Shown here: one piece after another, positions 15,991 to 25,346 of the stretch
Layout of the letters: each line of letters opens with the position of its first letter
Position numbering within the stretch: position 1 is the first letter of the stretch
IMG/VR virus record: IMGVR_UViG_3300034101_004323
Coordinates: 20,088-84,087 of that record
Length of the DNA stretch: 64,000 nucleotides
DNA from: a virus
Reading direction: 5' to 3' (one strand)
Notes under the pieces: model-generated
The model's input: the letters and a program-made list of their open reading frames with translations, nothing else
Databases searched by the model: none
What the model was told of the DNA's origin: nothing
Translations under genes and position numbers: made by a program

Positions 15991-16768
15991 TTTAGATGAT
16001 AATCAAAAATATAAAATATTACAAGAAATGTATGTTGAAAAAAAAATGAGTTTTGCAGATATTGCTCATGAGTATGATACTTACGCCAATAAAATTAGAA
16101 GAGACGCTGTATCTTTAAAAATAAAAATAAGAGATAAATCAGAAGCTCAAAAGAATGCCTTGGTAACAGGAAAACATAAACATCCGACTAAAGGAACTAC
16201 AAGGTCGGAAGACACAAAAAATAAAATAGGAAAAGGAGTAATGGACTCATGGGACAATCTAACAGAGTCTGAAATTTCTGATAGAAGGAAAAAAGCAAAA
16301 GATAATTGGGAAAGTTTATCTCAGGACGAAAAGCAACAAATGCTTAAACTAGCAAACGCTGCTGTTAGAGAAACTAGTAAGGTTGGATCAAAACTAGAAA
16401 AATATATCCTATTAAATCTTATTAAAGATGGATATAAAGTAGAATTTCATAAAGAACAAACTTTACTAAATACAAAGTTGCAGATAGACCTATTTGTTCC
16501 TAGTATTGATACAGCCATTGAAATAGATGGGCCATCTCATTTTAGGCCAGTTTGGGGTGACGAAGCATTAAAAAGGAATATTTCTTATGATAACAAAAAA
16601 GAAGGACTAATTATTGGAAAAGGATGGAAATTGGTAAGAATAAAACAAACTAAAGATTTTTCAAAAAGTAGAGCTAATTTTATCTATAAACAATTAATAG
16701 ATACATTAGCCGAAATCAAATTAAATACAGGATCAGGCACAAACACTTTTAATATACAGGACACATGA
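15962..16768 (+). CDS. Homing-endonuclease-like protein (helix-turn-helix, NUMOD3-like, Vsr-like nuclease)
   Basis: Three parts are visible. An N-terminal helix-turn-helix (about residues 15-55, around MSFADIAHEYDTYANKIRRD) is followed by a NUMOD3-like segment near 74-90 (HPTKGTTRSEDTKNKIGKG), as in DNA-binding parts of phage homing nucleases. The C-terminal PD-(D/E)XK/Vsr-type domain has QIDLFVPSIDTAIEIDGPSH near 175-193 and GWKLVRIK near 220. It probably cuts DNA site-specifically and promotes its own spread between phages. It is free-standing, not inside an intron, and starts within the end of the sugar cluster with GGAG about 9 bases upstream. A regulatory DNA-binding role is the alternative. 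Confidence 0.6.
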   Translation: MKQSTNLYSNLDDNQKYKILQEMYVEKKMSFADIAHEYDTYANKIRRDAVSLKIKIRDKSEAQKNALVTGKHKHPTKGTTRSEDTKNKIGKGVMDSWDNLTESEISDRRKKAKDNWESLSQDEKQQMLKLANAAVRETSKVGSKLEKYILLNLIKDGYKVEFHKEQTLLNTKLQIDLFVPSIDTAIEIDGPSHFRPVWGDEALKRNISYDNKKEGLIIGKGWKLVRIKQTKDFSKSRANFIYKQLIDTLAEIKLNTGSGTNTFNIQDT

Positions 16769-16771
16769 GCA

Positions 16772-17497
16772 ATGATGAGTAAAATTAAAAAAGACGCTGT
16801 AGAAGTCAAGCCAGAGGCCCAGGAAACGATTAAGATTCCATCTCACAACGACTTAGAATGGACGGACTATGTTCTTGGTTTATTGTCTGAAGACGAAAAA
16901 ATTAAGGGTAATCCAACAACAGATGGTTTAAGAAGAATTTTTGAAATTGCCTTAAAATGCACAGTTATTCATTCTGATACAGATGTTGTTCAATCTCCTT
17001 CTCCAGATAATGAAAAACGAGCAACTGTTACACACAAATTAACATATGTTTTGAACGATAACAATCTTCCATCAGAACTATTAATTAGGTCAACAACAGG
17101 AGCAGCAGACGTTTATTGGGGAAATTGTGATAAAATCTATAGAAATCATCCAGTTGCTGTTGCGGAAACTAGGGCAGAAGGAAGGGCTCTTAGAAGAGCT
17201 TTGAAATTAAGAAAGGTAGTTGCTGCTGAAGAATTAACACAAGAGACAGAAGATCATCCTGATGCTAATTCGGTTAATAAAATTACCAATAATCAGATAA
17301 ATTTTATTGACGTTATTGCTCAAAGGCTTAATATAAACATAAGCAAATTGTTGAAGCAGCAGTCTATTGATGTTAAAAATATCTATGGTCTTGCTCATCA
17401 AGATGCTGTTGATATAATCAGATTATTATCTAAATATCAGCAAACCGTTGGTGAAATACCAGAAGATATTATAGGCTACAATAACGAATGGAAATAA
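16772..17497 (+). CDS. Possible Rad52/ERF-type single-strand annealing protein
   Basis: The central part (about residues 50-145) has the layout of phage recombination annealing proteins. A helix TDGLRRIFEIALK comes first, then strands with RATVTHKLTYVL and STTGAADVYWGN, then a long helix HPVAVAETRAEGRALRRALKL. The AETRAxGRALRxAL helix is the main hint. A C-terminal domain of about 80 residues follows a Glu-rich linker. The role would be pairing single strands coated by SSB during recombination-dependent replication. Family assignment is by eye and tentative. There are two adjacent ATG codons at 16772 and 16775. Confidence 0.4.
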   Translation: MMSKIKKDAVEVKPEAQETIKIPSHNDLEWTDYVLGLLSEDEKIKGNPTTDGLRRIFEIALKCTVIHSDTDVVQSPSPDNEKRATVTHKLTYVLNDNNLPSELLIRSTTGAADVYWGNCDKIYRNHPVAVAETRAEGRALRRALKLRKVVAAEELTQETEDHPDANSVNKITNNQINFIDVIAQRLNINISKLLKQQSIDVKNIYGLAHQDAVDIIRLLSKYQQTVGEIPEDIIGYNNEWK

Positions 17498-17500
17498 TTT

Positions 17501-17821
17501 ATGAAAGTATTTTATAAGGCTAGTGATAAACTAACTTTTGAATTAGAGTCGGCGGGACAAAAAGAGCTTTTTAAAGATCTTGCTCTGATTCAAGAAATTT
17601 TTAGTGAAGAAAAATGCGGAATGTGTGGAAGCACAAATTTAAGATTTGTGGTAAGAAATGTTGATGGCAATGATTACTACGAAATTAGATGTGCTGACTG
17701 TGGTGCCTTATTAACATTTGGCCAACACAAAAAGGGTGGCACACTATTTCCAAAGAGAAAAGATGATGACGGTAATTGGCTAGCAAATAAAGGCTGGCAT
17801 AAATACCAGAAAAAAGACTGA
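17501..17821 (+). CDS. Small zinc-ribbon protein, 106 residues
   Basis: A treble-clef or ribbon is formed by C39-x2-C42 and C64-x2-C67 (CGMCGSTNLRF, then IRCADCGALLTFGQHKKGG). A conserved-looking C-terminal WLANKGWHKY follows. Similar short zinc-ribbon proteins are common near recombination genes in phages, and it follows the putative annealing protein by 3 bases, so a shared role with DNA is likely. Its stop codon is directly adjacent to the stop of the convergent gene at 17822, with no terminator between. Confidence 0.7.
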   Translation: MKVFYKASDKLTFELESAGQKELFKDLALIQEIFSEEKCGMCGSTNLRFVVRNVDGNDYYEIRCADCGALLTFGQHKKGGTLFPKRKDDDGNWLANKGWHKYQKKD

Positions 17822-18157
17822 TTACCATTTTGCTATTGGACAAGACTCGCTTTCACTAGCGAGCTTGTTCATATAGTTTCTATCTCTTGTAATATTACAA
17901 CCACATTTTGTACAGGTATTATTCTTTAAGAATTCGCAAGATAAGCATAAAGAATATCTCTGCTCAATTAATTCTAAAGAGCTATTTGGAATCATAGACT
18001 GAATAGCCGCAGGAATATCTTTTATATCTTTTTTTAATGGACTTCTACAAGGAAACAAAGGTGGTTCATTACCATCATTAAAAGAAACTTTGTTCCCGCA
18101 TTTTGAACATTCATAGATATTATCTATTTTTACAAAATTACAAAATATATCAGCCAT
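17822..18157 (-). CDS. Cysteine-rich zinc-ribbon protein at the end of the virion block
   Basis: It has a first ribbon (FCNF, then YECSKCG) and a second cysteine set (SLCLSCEF, TCTKCGC, CPIAKW) typical of small phage proteins that end in CPxxKW. It probably binds two zinc ions. It is the last gene of the - strand morphogenesis block, following a 2393-residue tail protein by 4 bases, so a small virion or assembly role is possible. The start is taken at 18157 (MADIFCNF) to avoid overlap; in-frame ATG codons at 18175 and 18196 would extend it into the preceding gene. Confidence 0.65.
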   Translation of the reverse strand: MADIFCNFVKIDNIYECSKCGNKVSFNDGNEPPLFPCRSPLKKDIKDIPAAIQSMIPNSSLELIEQRYSLCLSCEFLKNNTCTKCGCNITRDRNYMNKLASESESCPIAKW

Positions 18158-18161
18158 ATTA

Positions 18162-21100
18162 TCAATTAAAATCATATGGTATCCAGTATCCTTCATCTTT
18201 GGACTGAACTGTTTCTCTGCCTTGATATTCTAATCCATCCACACTACCAAAATAAGTTCTAAATAGCATTTCATTAAGCCAATAGTAATATGGACTATAA
18301 GGCTGTACATACTGCCCTGTTTTAGAGTCAATACATTTCCAAATCCTAAATGAACCATCTATTGGTCCACCAGGAGCAGGATATATACTCTTGCTTAATG
18401 CTCCAACATCATTTGGTTCGTACATATCAAATTGAGTATCTTTATTCCTTAATAGTCTTGGTATTCTTTTAAAATCAACATGTAGTTTTTCTATGTCATC
18501 TAAATTAAATATATTATAGATTTTATTCTTAACATTTCCATCTGGCTCTACATCTGGTTGAGATGGTCCTATTGGACAGATATAACTATAGGTTGCTGTT
18601 ATACCTTGTGCCCTCTCTGAGCCATGGAAATTTAGAAAGAACGTTCGTTCTACTACATAATTTATATCATTATTTTCTGGCCATTTTAAATTGGGATATT
18701 TTGCTTTTGTATCTTCTATTATTTTTTTTGATAGTTCGTAAGTTTGATCTGTCCCAATATTTCGAAGTGATTCATCGTCTCCAGAAATAATATCTGGAAC
18801 AGTGGTATCTAAACATACGCTATCAGCATTAAGACTCTTCATATCATTATACTGTAAACATACAAACTGAACCTTTTTTAATATTTTTATGGTTCTGTCT
18901 TTATCTATAGAACATCCTTGCTCAGGATCTATATTAATCCAGTATAAATTATTGTTTTCTTTTTCAGTAATAATTAATGATTCATCATCATTTTTGTTAA
19001 TATTGATAGAGATATTAGGTATCGAACTCATGTTTTCGGATGGGGCTATATTATCAAGATAATATTGAATATTATTTTGTTCTGAATATAATATTTGTAA
19101 ATCCTGAGCTGCTGCTTCTTTTTCTGATACTGGCTTATCAAAGTCTAAAAAATATTTTTTTGATAAATTTTTTGATTCTTTAATTTTATTCTTAATAAGA
19201 TCATTTAATTTATTAAGTCTATCTCTTAGATCAGATTTTTTAATTTTACTATCTTTATCTATTTTAATTATTTTTACAGGACTAATATCCTTGTCGAAAG
19301 ATATGGTTCCTCTATCAGATAATAAATCATTTTCGTTAAATAAAACATCAATTTCTGTCATGTACCCATAAGATTTATTTTCATAAACAGAATTGTCAAT
19401 ATTGGATAAGAATGGATCAGCTAATACTTTTAAATTATTATCTGCATATAATTTATTATCATATTTATTTATATTATTATTCATATTATCTAATGTATAG
19501 ATAAAAGCACATCCAGCAGTTGTGCCATTTGTTACTGGTTGAGTTTGATGAGCATAATATAATTCTGATGAAAATGAATTATAATCTATAGTAGAATTTT
19601 TATTATAATGAATTCTATCAATCAATGGGATTATCTTACTATTAATATCTGGTTGAGATAACATATATCTGGTAGTAATATTAGAACCATATCCGTAGTT
19701 ACTAACACCCCAAGCCGATTCTTTAATGTCCTGTGACGAATGAATATCGTGATCACTAGAATGATTATTTAATGACCAAAAATTTAATGGTAGTGTTGAT
19801 TTTCCATCAATACTTGTTTTATTATCTAAAATAAGAATTCTTTTACTTTTTTCTGGAGAAACAGATATAATATTCCCAGTTGGACTATCTCTAAAAATAA
19901 CTATAGTTTTATATGTACCAGAATCAAAAACATATCCAATATTTGTAATATAATTATTCTTAATATCATATGACATCAAAAAAATTTCATTTTCTAGATT
20001 TTTAAGTTCATCCTCATCGATTCCAAACTGGAGTTTCTTGAGTTCTTTTAGCTTATTAAATCTATCTTTTAATTTATCCATTTTTATATTGTCTATATCA
20101 GCTGGTTTTTTTTCTGTTAAGATAACAATATCATGATTATCTTGAAAAAAATAATAAGGCCTAAGCCCATCCATAACATACAATCTCTTCTCTGTAATAA
20201 GAGTATCAAAGTCATTATCACTTTTAGATAAATTAAAAATATTATTATGTTTTATATATGAATCAGAATAAAATAAATCTTTAAAATTATTAATCGTTCT
20301 TTCACCACTAATTATTCTAACTTGTTTTCTGTCCTTATTGCCAAATTCTTGATAAATATCTGATTGTTCTAGTTTTCCTCTTATGTTTTTAATATTTGTT
20401 TTAATTTTATTTAGTTTTGTTTCCTCGTCTTTTGTTAAGGTTGCTTTTGCAGATAATCTGGAATCCTCTTCCAACATGGAATCTGAATCGAATGGACTAA
20501 CCCCAGTTTCTGTGTCATTCATATACAAAGACTTAATATAAGAATTATAAATAATCTTAATAAAATTATCTTCATTTATTAGATTAATTTTAAAAATAGA
20601 TAAATCTCTTAAATAACTATTATAATGTAGTTTATAAAATTGATGTTTATGTTTTTTCATAATAACAGAATTATTATATCTAAATATAGACGCTTCTGTT
20701 TTATAGAATAATTCGTTATCTTTTGATACGCTAAGAAGTATTTTATCTGATGATCCTACTGGATATTTGTCGTAATTAGGAACGTACCAAGCTCTATTAA
20801 AAATATCCTTTTGTCTTTCTTGTCTTAAAGAATGTAAATAGTTTGCTATTTGTCTAGTTTGTTCATTCATTGCCATTTCTACGCCTGGTAAAGCAGCTAC
20901 AGCACCAAGAATACTAGGTGGGAGCATTAATATCAGTGGAAATATTACAAACGGTAGAGGTTGAGAAAATTTTGGAACATTTAAACTTTCCTTTGAATAC
21001 CTACAAAGTCTACCATCTATAGTATATAGATTTGGGGCATTTATAACCGATGGAGGTAAAAGATGCAATTTGTCTGTTAGATCTGCAATAAAACTATATC

Positions 21101-24100
21101 CAGGAATAGATGGATTATCATCTTCATATTTAATATTTCCTAAAGAATCACCAGGAATAAATCCATTACTATTATCTGTTCTGTGTATAATTAACTCCCA
21201 ATTACATAGACTATTTTCTACTAAATTTGATCTATTTTTAGTTACACAAGCATTATAGCCTATAAGCTCTTGTGTAGATAAAATCCTGTCATATGGCTCA
21301 AATGGATCGCTTTCATCAACAACTGCCACACACAACCTGAATGTTGTTTCAGAAGAATTTCCAGCTTTATTTACTGCCGACGGACTTTGGGAAAATATTG
21401 GCATACCAGCAATTTTTTGAAATCTATGACTATTATTCAATAGTTTATTTTCTATCATAATTTTTTTATATGCGGATACCTGACCATCATCATATCCAGC
21501 TGCTGATAATGTAGGAGCTAAATCTATTGTATTATTAATTTTATCTGAAATATTATTATTTATATATAATGTAGAATCTATATTATTATTAGATGAATTA
21601 TTAAATAAATCTAAAAGATCTGAAAATTTAATATTTATATTATATTCATAATTTTCAATATGATCTTGATTTAATAAGTATATTCTATAAGTAGAACTTC
21701 TTGGAATTTTTGGATCACCACTAAAATTTTCTAATGTTTTGGAAGTATCTAAAGGAATATTATCATTCATATTCCATAATGATGATATATATTGTTTTAT
21801 ATGTTTGTTACTTTTTCCAAAACCATCATCCTCTTCTTCTGGTAGTAATCCAAAATCTCTATATTTATCATAATATGATCCTTTAAACCATGGATCTTTT
21901 GGCGGTGGAGATTTTCTTTCTCCTTCTCCTTCTTCAGATGACGGTGGATTTAATCGGTCTGCAGCCAATCCACAACTGTCTATTTCTAGCCAAACCACAA
22001 GATTTTTGGGATTCACATAATTTAAAAAATTAAGCTTAACCTCTATGTTAGATATGCTGCCTCCACCTTGTCTTCTCCATCTTAATCTTTTTGTAGATTC
22101 TCTATCTTTAAAAGGAATAAAAGATCCTGGTCTTGTGAATATATAAGAAGAAGAATAGTTTGATTCTTCTACAGTAATATCAGAGCAGTAGTTATCAGAC
22201 GATACCGGGGCATCATCTATTATTGGAAAATCTATCTTAAATTCATCATTATAATTTAACATCTTTAGATCTATATTTCCACCAACACTTCTATATCCAT
22301 AATTATCTATATGGTCGCTAACTTCTCTTTGATCCACAATTTCTGGATTTTTATTCTCTTCTTCTCCAACAGGATCATAAGCTTCTGGATCAACGCTCAA
22401 AGTTATTGAACTCTTATATATTTTTGATTTTCCATCTTCAAAATCGTTCTTTAAATCATATAATCCTGGTCCTTTGAAAATTTGCACAGCTCTATTATAT
22501 GGATCAAAATTAACAACAGAAGATAAATTTTTGAATCTTAAATAGGCAGGACTATTAGAACCAATCCATCCATGAAACGGATGAAAACACCCTTTACTAA
22601 ATTCTATAGAAGAATTTAATGGTAATTCAGTATCATGACATAATTGAGTAACTTTACCATCTTTTTCATTTTTGGGACCGCTAAAAAAGTCATTTGATGC
22701 TGTAATTTCTGGTAAATATGAATTTACGGCAGGATGAAAAGGTATGTCTATTCCTAATTGAGATAATTGTTGTTTTGAAAATCCTCCATATGATTTAACA
22801 GCAAATCTTTTTGTTTTTAATCCATCAGGGGCGCTAATATTTACCATTTTATCATTATCCGAAGGATCCATAAAAATAAATCCTCCAGCATCTGATCCGC
22901 CATCCACAATAAAACCTCTGTTATCTAAAATTCCTTCATATAAAGATTCACAGCCATTATATTCAGGACCAAATAAAGCCGCGTCAGCCGGATTGCTACT
23001 AAAAGGAGGAGCATTTTTTGATTGGTCTGTTTCATGACTATTTAAATTTGTTAATATTATACGATTTAATTCAATTGTTGTATTATTACAATTATAATCG
23101 ATGCTAAAATCTACATTACCATGTACTATAGCTTTTTTTCCATCTTTATCAGATGTCATAGGCATAGAAAATTTATGATAATTATTACCTAATGGAATTA
23201 CTGCCGGAGGTAAACTATTTCCAGGCCCTGGCGGAGCATCAGGATTTGCTAATCCTTGAGGAACCTTAACAGAGCAGTCTGTGTAAGAAGGCCAAAAAAC
23301 TCCCTGTTTACCGATATAACATTCTCTAATATTTGGAACCATAATTGAAAGATTATTCTTTGCTTGTATATATTGAACAGAGGCTGGCCTTAGTCTTTCT
23401 TTTTGTTCTTTTCTGGAATATGAGACTATAACTTTTCCAGTGTCTATAATTTTTCCATTAGCATATATAGTTACGGTATCATATATTATACCAAATGACG
23501 TTCTAACTCTAACTTCTAAAATATATTTTCCTGGGGATTTAATAAAAACAGTTGGTGATTCATCTGTGGAAGTTTCGTATCTTACTGATGGTTGTTTTGG
23601 GTCTAAGAATCTTAAACAGTCTGGACCAGATATTTTTCTCCATAGAACATCTGGTTGTTCTGACCCTATGATGCTTGTATCATATTTAGCATTATAGTCT
23701 ATTGCGGCAGTTTCAAATGAGTATTCTATTTCTTTTAAGGATTCTACATCTTGATTTCCAAAATCTATATCAATATCTGGACCGGCAGTTACTGGAATCC
23801 TGACATTTTTAAATTTTGATTTTTCTATATCCCAAAGAGGAATCATGAACGACTCATTCCTCTTTAGTTTGTTATTAAGCTTTAATTTCGTACTAGCGGC
23901 ACTAAACTCTGTTGAAATTAAAAATGGTCCTGAAGAAATACTCATATTATTATATACTGTTGTATTTTGTAGACCTTTTGAACATCGACTAGTCATTTCT
24001 TGATTAATTTTAACATGTGGGCCATTAACTAATCCTGGTTTATATTTAAGCTCACTCTCATTTTCTAATATAAGTTTAGATCCATATTTAAAGATTAATC

Positions 24101-25343
24101 TATTAAATAGATCATCTCTAGTTGTGACCAAACCATGAGAGTATGTATATTGATTATTAGTCATATAATCAGTAGATAATATATTTAATTTTTCGGTTAT
24201 GCTTAATAATACATCTTGTATTAATTTAATTTCATCATAAACAGATTTTGGTTTGCTGTTGATATATTTTAAAACATGAGATGCAGTATCGGGATTTCTC
24301 AGTATAGATACTGTTGTTCTATCTAATAGTGGATAAGTAGATAATATATGACATAGTTTTTTAAATAATTTTGATTGCAGAGGAGAAAAATTTGGTTGTG
24401 GTATACCACCATTAATATTTCTAGTATTATTATTCCATGATAATGTATGATATACCTCTCTATAAATATTGGATAATGTTGGAGATATATAAGAAGATGA
24501 ACACATATAATCTTGAGAACTAGCATCTTTCATTTGCGGAGATTTGAAATAGCTATATGTATCGCCATCTGGTATCCATAAACATAATTCTGGAGTCTCT
24601 TCAATAATACGACTAGTTGGGTTTATTACAAATTTTATATTTTCTTTTTTAAGTTTTTTATCAGAATTAAGCATATCATCAATTTTAATATATTTATATT
24701 GAGCAGATGGCAAAAAAGTATCATACTGTAGATTCTTTATAATGCTATTTATTTCTGATATTAAAAAAGTTTCAGAATCATATTTAATTAATGGTATATC
24801 TTGAATATTTATGTTTTGATTATTTATTTTTACAGAAGCTGGACCAGAAGATAAGCGTACTGTGCTTCCTATAGGAATTTCTTCTATTGATAAAGGCTTA
24901 TTGACAATTGAATTATATTTAAACCAAAACATCAATCCATAGACCGGATAAAAGGGGCACAGGTCCGGAGTTATTATCCAATCAGTAGACATATATGGAG
25001 ATTCATTTATTTCCCAATTATGAAATTTTGGATCAAAAATATCAATCGCATTTTGTATTCCTAAGTTATCACTAAGAGTGGTTGTTCCTTTATACAATGT
25101 CATATCATTAATACGACTATTAAATAAATTAACAAAAACAGGATACCAAACATCTGATTTTGTTTTATATATATTATTTTTAATAAAGTTTATTGTATTT
25201 ACTAGATAAACCTCACTTGTAGATTCCTTATTAGATAAATCAGGATTACTATAAATTATTTTATCGCCATTACTAGAATCAAATTTATACGAATATAAAT
25301 CGTCTAAAAAAGACTTATCATAAATGACACAATTTTTATTCAT
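18162..25343 (-). CDS. Giant distal tail/fibre protein, about 2393 residues
   Basis: A very large Asn-, Ser- and Ile-rich protein, placed last in the tail block, so probably a baseplate-tip or receptor-binding component. A PKD/Ig-like beta domain is visible near residues 560-640 (VLWRKISGPDCLRFLD, then SPGKYILEVRVRTSFG). A second beta region near 1100-1400 has NIEVKLNFLNYVNPKNLVVW and NWELIIHR, reminiscent of a proprotein-convertase P-domain. One strongly hydrophobic stretch lies near 1470-1500 (PFVIFPLILMLPPSILGAVA). The last third is rich in charged coil segments. ATG 25343 is chosen because AGGA lies 8 bases upstream; the preceding in-frame codon is TTG. No enzyme motif was recognised. Confidence 0.6.
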   Translation of the reverse strand: MNKNCVIYDKSFLDDLYSYKFDSSNGDKIIYSNPDLSNKESTSEVYLVNTINFIKNNIYKTKSDVWYPVFVNLFNSRINDMTLYKGTTTLSDNLGIQNAIDIFDPKFHNWEINESPYMSTDWIITPDLCPFYPVYGLMFWFKYNSIVNKPLSIEEIPIGSTVRLSSGPASVKINNQNINIQDIPLIKYDSETFLISEINSIIKNLQYDTFLPSAQYKYIKIDDMLNSDKKLKKENIKFVINPTSRIIEETPELCLWIPDGDTYSYFKSPQMKDASSQDYMCSSSYISPTLSNIYREVYHTLSWNNNTRNINGGIPQPNFSPLQSKLFKKLCHILSTYPLLDRTTVSILRNPDTASHVLKYINSKPKSVYDEIKLIQDVLLSITEKLNILSTDYMTNNQYTYSHGLVTTRDDLFNRLIFKYGSKLILENESELKYKPGLVNGPHVKINQEMTSRCSKGLQNTTVYNNMSISSGPFLISTEFSAASTKLKLNNKLKRNESFMIPLWDIEKSKFKNVRIPVTAGPDIDIDFGNQDVESLKEIEYSFETAAIDYNAKYDTSIIGSEQPDVLWRKISGPDCLRFLDPKQPSVRYETSTDESPTVFIKSPGKYILEVRVRTSFGIIYDTVTIYANGKIIDTGKVIVSYSRKEQKERLRPASVQYIQAKNNLSIMVPNIRECYIGKQGVFWPSYTDCSVKVPQGLANPDAPPGPGNSLPPAVIPLGNNYHKFSMPMTSDKDGKKAIVHGNVDFSIDYNCNNTTIELNRIILTNLNSHETDQSKNAPPFSSNPADAALFGPEYNGCESLYEGILDNRGFIVDGGSDAGGFIFMDPSDNDKMVNISAPDGLKTKRFAVKSYGGFSKQQLSQLGIDIPFHPAVNSYLPEITASNDFFSGPKNEKDGKVTQLCHDTELPLNSSIEFSKGCFHPFHGWIGSNSPAYLRFKNLSSVVNFDPYNRAVQIFKGPGLYDLKNDFEDGKSKIYKSSITLSVDPEAYDPVGEEENKNPEIVDQREVSDHIDNYGYRSVGGNIDLKMLNYNDEFKIDFPIIDDAPVSSDNYCSDITVEESNYSSSYIFTRPGSFIPFKDRESTKRLRWRRQGGGSISNIEVKLNFLNYVNPKNLVVWLEIDSCGLAADRLNPPSSEEGEGERKSPPPKDPWFKGSYYDKYRDFGLLPEEEDDGFGKSNKHIKQYISSLWNMNDNIPLDTSKTLENFSGDPKIPRSSTYRIYLLNQDHIENYEYNINIKFSDLLDLFNNSSNNNIDSTLYINNNISDKINNTIDLAPTLSAAGYDDGQVSAYKKIMIENKLLNNSHRFQKIAGMPIFSQSPSAVNKAGNSSETTFRLCVAVVDESDPFEPYDRILSTQELIGYNACVTKNRSNLVENSLCNWELIIHRTDNSNGFIPGDSLGNIKYEDDNPSIPGYSFIADLTDKLHLLPPSVINAPNLYTIDGRLCRYSKESLNVPKFSQPLPFVIFPLILMLPPSILGAVAALPGVEMAMNEQTRQIANYLHSLRQERQKDIFNRAWYVPNYDKYPVGSSDKILLSVSKDNELFYKTEASIFRYNNSVIMKKHKHQFYKLHYNSYLRDLSIFKINLINEDNFIKIIYNSYIKSLYMNDTETGVSPFDSDSMLEEDSRLSAKATLTKDEETKLNKIKTNIKNIRGKLEQSDIYQEFGNKDRKQVRIISGERTINNFKDLFYSDSYIKHNNIFNLSKSDNDFDTLITEKRLYVMDGLRPYYFFQDNHDIVILTEKKPADIDNIKMDKLKDRFNKLKELKKLQFGIDEDELKNLENEIFLMSYDIKNNYITNIGYVFDSGTYKTIVIFRDSPTGNIISVSPEKSKRILILDNKTSIDGKSTLPLNFWSLNNHSSDHDIHSSQDIKESAWGVSNYGYGSNITTRYMLSQPDINSKIIPLIDRIHYNKNSTIDYNSFSSELYYAHQTQPVTNGTTAGCAFIYTLDNMNNNINKYDNKLYADNNLKVLADPFLSNIDNSVYENKSYGYMTEIDVLFNENDLLSDRGTISFDKDISPVKIIKIDKDSKIKKSDLRDRLNKLNDLIKNKIKESKNLSKKYFLDFDKPVSEKEAAAQDLQILYSEQNNIQYYLDNIAPSENMSSIPNISININKNDDESLIITEKENNNLYWINIDPEQGCSIDKDRTIKILKKVQFVCLQYNDMKSLNADSVCLDTTVPDIISGDDESLRNIGTDQTYELSKKIIEDTKAKYPNLKWPENNDINYVVERTFFLNFHGSERAQGITATYSYICPIGPSQPDVEPDGNVKNKIYNIFNLDDIEKLHVDFKRIPRLLRNKDTQFDMYEPNDVGALSKSIYPAPGGPIDGSFRIWKCIDSKTGQYVQPYSPYYYWLNEMLFRTYFGSVDGLEYQGRETVQSKDEGYWIPYDFN

Positions 25344-25346
25344 CAA

